In this document: positions 12,128 through 25,100 of the stretch, piece after piece | Position numbering within the stretch: the first letter of the stretch is position 1 | Layout: every line of letters starts with the position of its first letter | Notes under the pieces: generated by a model | Told to the model about the DNA's origin: nothing | Databases searched by the model: none | The model's input: the letters and a program-made list of their open reading frames with translations, nothing else | Assembly (NCBI GenBank): GCA_019095985.1 | Contig: CM032660.1 | Coordinates: 18,716,770 to 18,780,769, forward strand | Source: Streblospio benedicti | Lineage: Eukaryota > Annelida > Polychaeta > Spionida > Spionidae | Direction of reading: 5' to 3' | DNA length: 64,000 nucleotides | Translations under genes and position numbers: made by a program

Positions 12128-15100
12128 TTAGCCTCTGTAAGATGTGAAGGATGGAGCTGCAGGTCTGAAAATAAAGTAGTTGCATATAATGTTCTTATGT
12201 ATAGAAACGAAAATGATCATAAATTGTTTTCTCTTCGGTTAAAAAAGTTTACATATTGTTTTGTAACTGCATTTTGTAAGGGACAGTGACCTTTGAAAGC
12301 ACTAAGCAATCTGATCAGCGCTATTAGCGGTCAAATAGAACTAATATTTTTAATCCCAGATGATGTTGATCATGTCATGCAGGCATTAAGTGGATACTAC
12401 ATTATATATGCAGATTTCACTTTAGAAAATGGACTATGTATTGAACTAAACAAAAATTTCAATGAAACTTTATGTTCAATTCTAAAAAAATAAGTTATTC
12501 CATAATAACATTGTCTAATTTAATTGCCAAATCACTTACGAATTTGCATTGCTGCCACTACCCCCACCAAATGCTGGAGATCCAAAGCCACCGCTATTAC
12601 TGTTTGCAGCACCAAAACCACCAAAGCCACCAAAACCAGTTTGTTGCTGCTGTGGCTGCTGCTGGCCAAATGATGAGTTCGGTGACTGGGCAAGGGCCCC
12701 AAACGAAGTCGTGTTACTGGATGCAAAACTAGGGTGTGAAAAAGAAGAAAACCATTGTTGGATCATAGTTAAATCGTACCCAAATCAATACTGATTTAAA
12801 CTTCATTAAAATCTTAATAAAATACAAGCTTGAAGAATAGTAACAGTGACTTTAATATTCTATATCAGATGTATGGAAACAGTATATACACTTCAAAAAC
12901 CTGTCGATCCTTAGATTTACATTTGGTGTATTCAATAAAAGACTGTGAGAATCAAGATGAAGTCACATCTTCATAACATCATTCTGGTGTGAAATATTGG
13001 AAAGAAAGCATAACTTTTAGTTGCAAATACAGCTTCAGCATTCATTGTCCTCTTACCTAGCAAAGCCTGCAGATTGTTGGGCATTATCCCCAGCTGCTCC
13101 AAACACTTTGGGGACTTGTGCGGCTGCTCCAAATGGACTGGCCGAACCAAAAGTTGGTGTCCCACCAAATGATGGTGAGCTTCCAAATGCCGCAGTCGGA
13201 CTGCCAAAAGTGGGGGCTCCACCAAATGCACCTAAAGCACACAAATTCTTTTGCGTCAACGGATAACGTTTTAAATTTCAATGAGTATGAGCAAGACAAT
13301 CTAACAATTGAATAAGTGGTTTGAACATGATGAAATTGATTTTACGGTTCACCAAAGTTAGAAATTAATTTCTTCTCCTTGGGTAAAGTGATGGAGCTTA
13401 ACTTCATAGATACCCAAACAAGATGGGGGCATCATCTTGTAGCAAATGTTTTTTTCAAATGTAGATTATTTAAATTTCTAGTACCCAAATTGATGGTGTA
13501 ATAGGTACAGTACAACTTGCGAATTAGTGTAGCCCATTTGCGGTTTTGCGATTTATTTGCAATTGATATTTCTGATTTGCAATCTACTTCGCGGATTTGC
13601 GGGTGATTGCGTATCATTGCGTATACCACGAATTACTGATTCGCACAGATTTGCGAATTAACATTGCAACGTCATTTGCAAATAATTCGCGAATTAACAT
13701 TGTAACGTCATTCACATAATTCATGATCTATTACTAGTATTACAAACAGCAAGCGGGCACCCGAGATTCGAACCCACGTCATTTAATACCTACATGGATG
13801 TTCCATTGCCGGGTTGCCTAACCAATAGACCAACTTCACAGGTGTCTGATTTCAGAATTTTTTGCCAATATGATAGTGACTGAATGAAGCATTATTATCA
13901 AACAGACCTGTATATTGTTGACAAAGCTGCAACAATGTAACACATTTCAACACGTACGTAGACAAGATTTGTGACATATGGTAATTCTTTCATGGTAATT
14001 CTTTCAACCAGGCGGCCGTGTTAGGGTCCGTGTACGTAGACAAGATTATCTGAATTGGTTAGAGGCTTTGATCAAGGAAAAATTGAAAAGGACACTGGAG
14101 ATGTCGAAACATGTATAAATAAATTTGGACAAACATGAAATAGATTTTATTTTCCAGAAGACAAGGAAAATGATACCAGTGGATGAATTAGTTGTTGAAA
14201 GGTGGCAGCACTGTGGCAGGCTTACTGATTATTCTTCCAAAAGGTGGTGCTAGCATTGTTTGCTGGTACACAATCAGAGTTTAAGGCAAACCATTGCAGA
14301 TGCCATATGCATAGTATTTATAATTTCGTGTAAATCAGCAGATCTGTGAAACAGGTGTAAACAGTGTTTGCCAAAACTTCCTGTGTTTGCCAATCAGCAA
14401 TAGAGCTCTAAGTGTTATACAAATTTATGGAGCTACATTTCTGATTCGTTAGAGGTTTTTATCAAGGAAGAAAAGCTCCCAAAAGTTCTATTTATAGAAT
14501 CTGAATTAGTTAGAGGTTTTGATCAAGGAAGAAATTTTCCCAAAAGTTCTATTCATAGATTTATCCATGAAATGTTATATTGCAGATTAAAATGCAGATA
14601 TCACAAAAAATATATTACTATACTTATTTCTCAGTGATGATAAAGATTAAGTGTTGTAAGATAAAGGAACTGCCAAATTTTCATAGCTGAACTCTAATTC
14701 AATACGATTTCCACTTCAAAACAAAAATCTCAAAAATCCCTTCCAATAGAAACATATATAAACTTATCTTGAAGCAACCCTTCTTCCCTCCCCAAAAACA
14801 ATAATTTACCATGAACAAAGTTCCTTGAATGTGTTCATCGTGTTGGAATCTATATTTATTTACAAAGTTCATCATCACACAACACAATAATCTTACATTT
14901 ATTGACAGTTTTGGCAACTGCTGTTGCCATTTTCAAAATCTATGCGCATGACAGATCAATCTGCACGACTTCAGATACAATGTACTGAAAATCAGGTCGT
15001 ACACATGAGAGAGTTGAAAGGCCCCCTCGTCCCTGTTCATGACCTGTTTCTGTCCTCGTATCTTGAGCGCTTCCTTGATGGTTCTTGTCCCCCAGTCACT

Positions 15101-18100
15101 CTCTCTGTCCAACACACTCACTTCCTCCCAGTCTATCTCATGATTGTTCTGCTTAACATGGTCCGTAATTGCACTCTTGTTGATCTGAGTGAGGGATTCT
15201 TTTCTAGCTGCTCTGATGAAAGATCCCTTGGTGTTCTGATCAACATCCTTCATGTGTTCCTTTACCCTAGTGCCCAACTTTCTGCCAGTTTCCCCACATA
15301 CACGCTTTTACAAGATTTACATGGGATCTTGTAAACCACTTCACATCTTTCAAGTTTCTCTTGTTTATCCTTGGGGTGAACCAGATGTTCCTTATGAACA
15401 AAGTTCGTTGCTAAATGACTACTACAATTCACACCTTTCATTGTGTTTCATTTGCATCCAAGATCGTTTCACAATGTTACACTGTATTGTAAATTTTTTT
15501 AACAGGGGCTTATTATCCAGGGTTTAAAATTACAGTAACCCCACCAAGCGGGAAGTGATTAAACTTAATAGTGTGCTACGATGCCGCTAGGGTTTATTTT
15601 AATTTAATCATACAATGTTATAAATGATTGATTACATCGGTGTAGTCGGTGGCGTAGTGGATAGCGCGCAGCAGAACAGAGCGATATCTGCCTCCTGGCA
15701 CGTGTTCGAATCCAGCCGGGGCGGACTTTGCAAATTATTTGCAAATCAATTGAGGTACGGTACATATTAGCGAATATATTAGCCATTCATGAACTTCGCA
15801 GGATTTTGCTGACTTAGTTCTTAGTGGCTGACTTCGCTGGTTTAGTGGTTTGAAAACGCGATTTCTCGCGGTTCAAGGGTACCCTTATTCGCAATTTGTA
15901 CTGTATGTAGGCGTGTATAATTAGATAGTTCATACGGAACACATGTCAACTTGGGAGTTCACAAATCAGGTTTTAATATTGCATGTCATCACGTAGTCAT
16001 TAGCTCCGTGTGGTGCACATCAACAAAGGGGTTACCAGCTACATACTGACAACTTTAAAATCTGATTTATGTACTCATTGGCAAGTTTGGCATATGTTCA
16101 ATACTAGAAATTTAAGTTTACACACCTATTGTTGACACATCCATGTACCTATTGAGGATGAATTTTAGAACCAGAAATTTAAACAATCAACATAAAAACA
16201 TTTGAATTGACAGGCTTTGCCTCCATCTTGTTGGGGTAAGTCCCGAGTTACCCCCACGGCTTTGCCTTGGTGAAGAAAATAACGCGCAAAATAAAACATG
16301 CATATATCACTTTCTTTTAAAATTGAAATGTATTGACATGAAAAATACCCATCAAAAATTGAAAAAAATTAAATAAATATATATATACATTCCCCAGAAA
16401 CATGTTAGTTTGAAAATCCAGCACTAATTCAATCATTCAAACCTACTAATTAATACATAGAAAACAACAATTCATATTGAATAAGGCTTGGACATCCCAC
16501 TAATGTTATGTATTGAAATAACTATGTGAGTTCAAAATACCATCAAAATAGTGGGATAATATTTGGCTTACTGGTTTGGTTGGTTTGGTTGTTACTACCT
16601 GGCGTGCCAGGGGTTTGCTGCTGAGCCGGTTGAGTAGCTCCAAAGCCGCCAAATCCTGTGGATGCAACCGATCCCCCACCCCCACTGGCAAACCCTCCAA
16701 AACCACCACTGCCACTGGTACTAGTGGAGCCTGAGCCAAAAGACGAGCTGGTTTGACCAAAAAGACCTGAAAGTGAAGAAATCTAAATATGTAACTGCAA
16801 CAGCATATTAATATCTAGCATTATAATTCTTTTTTTTTTCAAGATTTTCTAAAGCATCTACTTTAAGAACTTAATATTCTTATCAATGAACAAAATATAA
16901 ATAATATTTACTTTAATAATTACATATATACATATAAAATTGTAGCTATTCATGTATATAATTTCTAACTTTAAAACCATTCCTTCTCGATTATGGTAGT
17001 CTTGAATTACATGTATATCATCATTCTGATATGAAACGTGAAAGAAAAGACAAAAAGTTAACCAACCACCAGAAGAAGGCTGAGAAGTTCCAAACGAAGA
17101 GGACCCAAACGGATTTTTATTTGCGTTCTCAGCAGATGGCTTTCCGCCCAGACCACTGAAGAGGCCTCCACCACTTGAACCAAATGTGCTTTCACTGCAA
17201 ATGAAATATCAGTTATTAATTACTGGAGATGGAATGATCAAAAGCTTATTCAACATGGGCGAAATGATATCACGCACGATATTAATTTTCTATTAGCAAT
17301 TGTAACATTTCGATCAAGAATTTAGTCTGAACAGGTGTGATCATAATAACCTGCAGCTAACTTTATTGCCAATCAAGCATACCTGGCTTGTGGTTTTGAC
17401 CCAAATGCTGATCCACCACCACCAAATGTCGACGGCTGCTGTGTGCTTGCCGACCCAAAGACACTACTGGTTCCACTACAAACAGTAACAATAACTATGG
17501 TATACTAAATGTGATTTTATCAGCAGGCATTTTGATATGGATTAAAGAAAATATACATATTCAAACGATGACAAATATGAAATATATAAAACTATTTCAC
17601 TGCATACCTTGATGACTGCTGACCAAATGTTGATTGACCGAAAGTAGCTTGGCCGCCGAAAGTAGCTTGGCCGCCAAAAGTACTTTGGCCAAAAGCGCCA
17701 CTACTTGGTGTTGAACCAAACCCAAATCCAGCACTACTGGAACTGAAAGTAGAATCAGAATTTAGACTGCTGTAAATTGGATCCAATTCTTACATAAGTA
17801 TGTACTAATGTATAAGGCCAAGCTAAACTTCACTATTACCTTGCAGTTCCAAATGCAGAGCCTCCACTTGTCTGAGAACCAAATACTCCAGAAGTAGACG
17901 TTGCAGCTGATTGATTTCCAAAGACACTAGTCGTTCCCGACGGCTGGGCTCCAAATACACTTGATGATGCCGCAGTTGTTGCTTGACTTCCAAACAATCC
18001 CGTACCCCCAGAGCTTGTGGTTGTTGTTTGACTTCCAAACAAACCAGTACCCCCAGAGCTTGTGGTTGTTGTTTGACTTCCAAACAAACCAGTACCCCCA

Positions 18101-21100
18101 GAGCTTGTAGTTGTGGCTTGACTTCCAAACAAACCAGTACCCCCAGAGCTTGTGGTTGCTGCTTGACTTCCAAACAAACCAGTACCACCAGTAGAGCTTG
18201 TAGTTGTGGCTTGACTTCCAAACAAACCAGTACCACCAGAGCTTGTAGTTGATGCCTGACTTCCAAATGCACTGGACTGGCTTCCAAACACACCAGTAGT
18301 ATTTGCTGAAGTTGTTGCTTGACTACCAAATATTCCAGTGTTTGCTGATGAAACCTGTGAACCAAACGCACTTGTACCTGTATCTGATTGACCTCCAAAT
18401 GTACTAGAAGTTGTAGTTGTAGACTTTCCAAAGAGACTTGCAGTTGTAGTAGTAGCAGCTTGACTTCCAAATACACTTGAAGTTGAAGTGGTTGACGGTT
18501 GACTTGTTGTGCTTGATGGTTGGCTTCCAAAAGCACTTGTTGTGCTTGATGGTTGGCTTCCAAAAGCACTTGTGCTTGATGGTTGGCTCCCAAATACGCT
18601 AGTAATTGCTGTTGTTGCTGGACTTCCCACGACACCAGCAGTTGTAGATGTTGTTGACAAATTTCCAAAACTGGCAGTGGTTGGCTTAGCTTCTACTTTG
18701 CTTCCACTTGCATCTGGTTTATCTGTACATGTAGTTGACGTTTCACTACTCTTAGCAACTACACTACTTGTACTGGAAACAAGCGAAGTGTTTGTTGTAT
18801 CACCTCCAAAAGTATTCGAGAAAGCAGGTAATGGTCTCCCACTTGACTTTGACGATGATGGTTGACCAAATGCACTAATATTTGATCCTGCACTTGATGG
18901 TTGTCCACCAAATGAGCTAAAACTAAATCCAGATCCAGAACTGGGAGTTGCACTTGCTGTAGTAGGCACAGTAGGTTTAGCATTACTTTCGCTCTTACTT
19001 GATACCAAAGTGCCACTTTCTTTTGAATCAGCTTTTTGTGAAATCGTTAAATCACTAGTAGTATTAGCTGCAATTGTGGATTCTTGCTTCTCAGATTTAG
19101 TAGATGTTGATGAAATTGTAGAGGACATGACATTTTCAGAAGATACGGAACTAAAAGACGGAAGTGATGAGGAGCTTCCCCCACCAAAAGAGAAGCCTTT
19201 GCCGGATTCACCACTTGCAAAATTAAAACCTTTAGAAGTTGTGGTTGCTGTCGATTCGGTGGAAGTCTTTTCACCAAGAGCAGAAAGAAAACTAAATCCT
19301 TGTGTCTGGGTATCTGTTTTGGCACCCAACAGACTTGATAGGCTTGATGTAGGTTTAACAGCTAGATTTTGTGATGTTCTGGATGTAACAGATAGAGCTC
19401 CTTTATCTTCAGTTGTTTGTTTCACTTCTGAAAGACAAAAATATAAATATATAAATACCTGTCAAATATAATGTTACAATAAAGACACAGTACTATCTTA
19501 AAACCAATACAATTGAGATTTTTAAATCACTGACTTTCCCAGATCAAGTCCATATTATCCTTCAGTTTTAACACTTGGATGTCCACTCAAGCACTGAGCA
19601 CTCAAGCTTTTCGGTAAGTCATGAATTTTTTTTTTCTCACTTTCCCCTGACTATCTTCAACCTTTTTTTCTCTAGGATTTCACATAACCATATGCACCCT
19701 AAAATTAACTATACAATAGTTTGGTCATTGACCCTGTCTTTATTGTCAAAGTACATACCACTTGAACTGTCAGCTTCAGCTGCTAAAGAAGAATTCGGAG
19801 TGACTTTTCCCACAGACACAGGTGCAGTTTCTTTTGTAGCAAATGTAAAACTTGAACTTGATGCTCCGGCTCCAGATGATGCTGGTGCACTATTGTCCGC
19901 ATCAACCAATGAAGATTTTGATTGTGAAGGTTTAAAAGCACCTGCTGATCCGAATGAGCCAGAAGTCTGAGGAGAAGTTGCAAAAGTAAACTTTGATCCA
20001 GGTGTGGTGTTGAATTTGAAAGTGCCTCCTGTAATGTTAGACGAGATATGAAATATAAAAATGGCTAGGGATTAACCATAGTAGGACTTCTTCTATGATG
20101 AAGAGTGCAACTATTATTGTATGCAATACGTACCAGTAGAACTTGCACTGCCTCCAAAGGTTGCACTGCCTCCAAAGTTAAACGCTGGTTTAGTCATTGA
20201 CGCTGAAGAGAAAGCTGCTTGTTTTCCGGCTGTCTCTCCAGTGTCGTCGTCGGGGGTATGAGGGGGCGAGCCTGGTGGTGTTACAGATTCCACTATCGTT
20301 GCTAAATTTAAGACAAACAATTATCTATCACTCATAATTGTGAACTGATCAATTCATTTACAAATAGTTAAAGATATTCCCAATATCAGGCTGAATATTG
20401 ATAATAGAAAAATTTTGGCATAAAAAATATACTACTTATTGCTAGAGAACACACTATAGTCTTTCTATTATTTAAACCGTGAAAATAGCAGTTTTCAAGA
20501 ACATGTGAACTTGTACCCTGTGAGTCAAAACACGATATATCACACTATGCACTTTGACCCCGCTAGAAAATATTACGAAAGTGAGATACGTCCGTAAGAT
20601 ACGGTTAACATAACACTATGACACATAATGTACTGCACTCTGTAAAGTTTATGGAAAATACACTAATACTTCAGTATCTTGCAATGTATACATCGATTTG
20701 AGTTATTTTGCCATGGATATTATTTATGCTTGCCAATTCTGCACCAAATGGTGTTACTTTTATAGAAATCCATCTTGGTAGAAGGAAGTTACGCTACAAA
20801 AGGTGGGTTCAGATAATCAAAATCTATAGTATAATTCAATGATGCTTACTTTGTACCGGAGGATTTACATTCTTGGGTTTCTGTGCATCCGGTTTTGGTG
20901 TGCTGGTCGCAATATTTGAAAACGATATATTTGGAGACGGTTTTGGAGCTCCAAATGCAAATCCTTGAAAAATAAGAACAGCAAAGAATACATACAAAAT
21001 GTGAAAGCAAGCTTTTAAACGTAATTTAACTTGTACACAATTTACATATAACTTACCAGAAGACTGACTTCCACCTCCAAATGCAAAGCCAGTTTTATTG

Positions 21101-22154
21101 TTAGTCTGGACATTGGGTGAAGATTTTGCAGCCGACAAAGGTGTAAAAGAGGTCGCTTTTGAAGCTGCAGGCGCATTTACACTAAACGATGGCTTAGCAT
21201 TATTCATTGCCGGTGCCTGAAATTATGAATGTAATATTATCATTGTATTGTATACGACATACACAAATTCAAGTTACTATATGAGGATCATTAAAACTAA
21301 CTAAATCTTGAATCTCAAATCATGTGAATTACGTGAGAAGAGGGAAACTTGCTTCAACATTACGTGGGAAGTGGAAAATTTGCAAAAATGCAGTGGGAGA
21401 ATAACTAAACTTTAAGTGTGAAGTGGGAAGTTGGCAAAAATTTAAGTGTAAACAGAAACCCCATCAAGACTCTCGTGAAGATTTTACTTGTAGAAAGATA
21501 TACTCACAATAGACTTTGCAGCTATGGATGTGAAGCCCATAGACTTTCCACTGGCTGGTGCCAACCCACTCAGCTGTGGTACACTGGGACTGGCCTTTTG
21601 GCTCGAAATCTAAACATGATGTTAATCAAAGTTACAAAACATAAAAAAAAAAAATCTACAACACTATTATAATGTATAAGTTGTTCACGTTGTGTAACCA
21701 AATTAATTCTTTGTAAACACCTCTGCTTTTTATCACGCTATGATTGGACTATTTGAGAAAGCTAAAGGTTTCTAACAAATTATCTAATTTTTCCTCACAG
21801 TGTTATACAACATTTTTTTTAATCATGGATGAAAATGGCGCATTTAATTCATATTTACTTCATTAAACCTGAAATCATCAATCATGAAGTTTTGATAGCA
21901 ATAAAAAATGGTATTCATAAGAGAGAGTAGACATACTAGCATTGATGGAACTACTTTTTGTGGTGATGCAGCTTTATTCATTTGCGCTGTGGGTTTCAAA
22001 GCAGCGGGCATGGTGGTGGCGGCGGTGTTCTGTCTTTGGGATGACGGTGACATATTGGATCTTAGATTATGACGCTCATATTTCTTCTCATCTTGTTCAG
22101 CCAGCATTTCTTTTAGTGCTTCGGCTGATACAATCTTTGACATCGACAAATTTT
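12128..22154 (-). CDS. NUP214: NUP214 C-terminal FG-repeat exons 19-32
   Basis: Exons 21937-22154, 21508-21609, 21057-21216, 20850-20963, 20134-20301, 19759-20028, 17840-19427 (the giant FG exon), 17608-17742, 17383-17475, 17067-17194, 16572-16766 (or 16599-16766), 13057-13231, 12540-12728 and 12128-12164. The repeats are FG, GLFG, VFG and TFGG types in Ser/Thr/Gly spacers, as needed for karyopherin (CRM1) binding and the pore barrier. The last exon is only 12 codons including the stop. The donor of the exon starting at 16766 is ambiguous: GTAGTA at 16598 and the stronger GTAAGC at 16571 keep the same frame, so nine residues may be optional. Confidence 0.93.
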
Positions 22155-25100
22155 CTGAAGCAATATAATAATCAGCATGAAACTCCACTATTCATTACAA
22201 TTTTTAAGACTTGTATGTATTTTTTGTGTTGCATCATAACTAGTAATATGTATATGTAAGCAAGCCTATGCTTAAGGCCCAAATCCCTGATGTTATGTCT
22301 GGCTCATGTGCAGAAAATTTAAGACATAGCCTATCATACATTTTAATTTTTAACTTGTATGTTAATTTTGTGTTGCATTCTAACTCGCATTATTTTTATG
22401 CAAATAAAATACCTATTTACCTGGTGCAGATGACTTTACAGGAGTCACCCTTCTATTTCCAAGGACCTCCCTTAATTTAGCTTGCTTTTCTGGTGAGATG
22501 TAGCCAGGTGACTTATGGGGAGAAACACCATCCTTGGCTGGAGGTGTTGACAGGGTAAATCGGTCACGTAGTCTTGAAGCTGCAGTCTCAGGAGGATTTT
22601 GTAGTGTTCTGTAATTCATCACGATACACAACTTAACGTTCATACAATAATAAACAATTTAAAATTGTCAAATCTAAATGGGTAGAATAAAACAAAACAT
22701 TGTCAATAAATCTGAATTGGTAGATTAAAACAAAACCTTTCACATTTATTTGGATCTACATGTACATTCCCATTTTTTTAAAAAAGATACACAATAATCT
22801 CACCCAGTTGGTGTTGAAGGTGCATCACCAGAACTACCAGAGTAAGATGTTGACTGCCACAAGGAAGTTGTATTATACAATCTCATCTTCTGTAACTGAG
22901 ATACGAGCTGTTCAATACTCCTGGTTTGTCCAGTGATCACTCTCTGGTTATTCGTCAGAGTTCTATAGATAGTGTCAGTAGAGGGAGCTGCTAACAACCT
23001 AAAAAAATACGCACAGATAAAAACACATTGTAATTATAATTGTCATGTTTCTTTCTAAACCTATTGACTATAAATAAACTAAAAGATATATTTTATATTG
23101 AGTTTCAGATTATGATCGAACCTGTAAAGAATCGATACTTACTTTGCTTTATTTTTCCTATTCTGATAAGCTTCCCATTCCATATCCAAATGAAGATCCA
23201 CCTCACGAATTCCGTTCTCCACGTAATGATACTGTGTCCTGATCTCCTTCAGTTTTCTTTCACTCATTGGATCAAGTGCTCGCGAGTTGAGCAAGCGTTT
23301 GTAAGATGGGTCTTTACTCCTTTGCTCTCTCAATCGACATTCTTCAATTGTGGCAAACGTTTCCAAAGTTTTTGTTTTCAGCTCATGTATTTCTCCATTT
23401 ATGCTCTGCAAAACATATTCCAGTTGATCTAATCTGGTATCATGGATGATTGCGGCATTACTGTACACAATTTAATATAAAAATCTTTTCATACCTGTGT
23501 CGTGTCTTTTATATTCTTGCAGAAACTGACCATCTCTTCAGTGTCTTTCCTCAGTCGAGCTGTTTCTTCAGGAGTAATGACACAAATTTTACTAATACCC
23601 GAGCATCTTTGCTTCAGTTGTAGCAGTTCACTTTCAAAATGAGTCATCTGTAATATAAATATCAAACATTGAATTAAGAGACTTTCATATTTTTCTCACG
23701 AAGGATTTAGCAATGGTGTTTGGATGTGGTAGGTTTATTCCCTTATAACCAAATGGATGCCAGGTTTTAACCTGAGCAGATACGATGTTCAGGGGATGTG
23801 ACTCTTTCAGTATAACACTTACCAAGAATGGAGTGTGACTTTCAATTTATACTCGTCATACTGAACTCATACTCGCTGTCATTTATTGGATTCATGCAAT
23901 AACTTTATAAATAGCATTGATTCTTACTCTCCAACTGTGGAATTTACACTTGCCAGCAGAAATTTACACTAGCATGTGGTGAGTGTCTAATCTGTACACT
24001 GATGTTTAGTGTGCAAAAAGAGTTATGGCAGCCATGACGTGATTGTGGGACATGGATCGTTTGGGTCAATGTGCATTAAACACTCTTCAATAATAACATC
24101 TACAATGATGTTTTTAACTATATAAATTGAGCGAAAATTTTAAATTTTGTCAGCTCTTTGTTCACTTTGTAGGACAACTAAAAATTACCTCATCTTTGAT
24201 GCTTTTCATAAATGGATTATCTTGACCAGTTGGGAGTTTTCCACCACCGGCATTTCTCTTGCCAGGACTAGCTGGTGGCTGTGATGCTGAAAAACACAGT
24301 AACAATAACACACTGCTGTGACTGTGTATGCATCATGGGACGAACACGAACTTGGAAGATCATTTAAAGGTAATATTACAAAAGGTACCTTCGTTTAGGC
24401 AGTTACATATATCTACTTATCATCAGACATTGAGACCAAACAAGGTAAAATGGCGCACGGTAAAATAAAATGAGCTTACCGTCAGCAGGTGCTCTGGCAG
24501 ACGGCTGCGCAGGGGATTTCCCATATACAGGTGGCTGCGCGGGAATTCCGGCTGGCTGCACTTTGGCCCTGTATGCCTCGGGTGTAGTGACAGGTGGTTG
24601 GACAGGTACTCCTGCTGGCTGCGGTGCAGCACGATACGTCTGATCGCCTGGAGAGTTATATATGTTTATATATCGTGCAACTTTGTTAACAGTTTGTGAT
24701 AATTTTAACGGTCTTTACTTTCATGTGCTACTCTTTCACATTTAGGATTTCATTATAACTCAAGTGTGTGTACACTTGGTGTTTAGATCTGTTTTCTACC
24801 ACTAGCATCTGACTAGTATACCAATGTTCATTCAGTCAAGTGATTTGAATGTTAAAATACTAAAACTAGAGATGTCAATTTTTACTAATTCATATTTGAA
24901 AAAAATATATCCACTTTAAAGTTAACAAACATTTGTTTAACTTGTCTTCGCGGTAGAGAAAGTTTAACTGAATCACTAAACATGGGCACATCTATTTTGA
25001 ATTGAGAATGTACAATAAGCTGGTTACATGGTGAAATTAATAAAAATAGTTAACAGAATGGACAGGCTATACCAGTGGGTTGATACGTGAGGTGCAGAGT

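Larger units (their letters stand above)
13506..15905. mobile_element. TIR DNA element with TA borders, interrupted by other insertions
   Basis: The left end is TA then CAGTACAACTTGCGAAT; the right end is ATTCGCAATTTGTACTG then TA. The 17-bp inverted ends differ at one base. The outer parts (13506-13730 and 15765-15905) are rich in TTGCGAATT-type motifs. The inner 2 kb looks unrelated and holds SINEs and a Penelope-like fragment. TA flanks and CAGT ends suggest a Tc1/mariner-type non-autonomous element. No transposase is present. Confidence 0.6.
13232..16571. other. Large NUP214 intron packed with mobile DNA
   Basis: This 3.3-kb intron lies between FG exons. It contains a TIR element at 13506-15905, itself interrupted by two tRNA-like SINEs and a Penelope-like fragment, repeated TTAGAGGTTTTGATCAAGGA segments (14050-14090, 14440-14560) and a possible fold-back near 16190-16280 with GAGTTACCCCCAC. 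No exon was found. Confidence 0.6.

Noticed and set aside
15640-15735. Functional tRNA gene
   Set aside because: A- and B-box-like motifs are present, but the arms do not pair into a cloverleaf and the sequence sits inside repeat DNA, so it is a SINE head.
17823-18668. 281-codon open frame overlapping the NUP214 FG exon on the same strand
   Set aside because: It is the alternative frame of a repeat whose unit is a multiple of three. The product is a Gln/Leu/Val low-complexity string, and the FG frame joins correctly at both splice sites.
18509-19471. Plus-strand open frames of 118 and 153 codons opposite the NUP214 FG exon
   Set aside because: They are antisense shadows of a Ser/Thr-rich coding exon with few stops; no start context or splice logic supports them.
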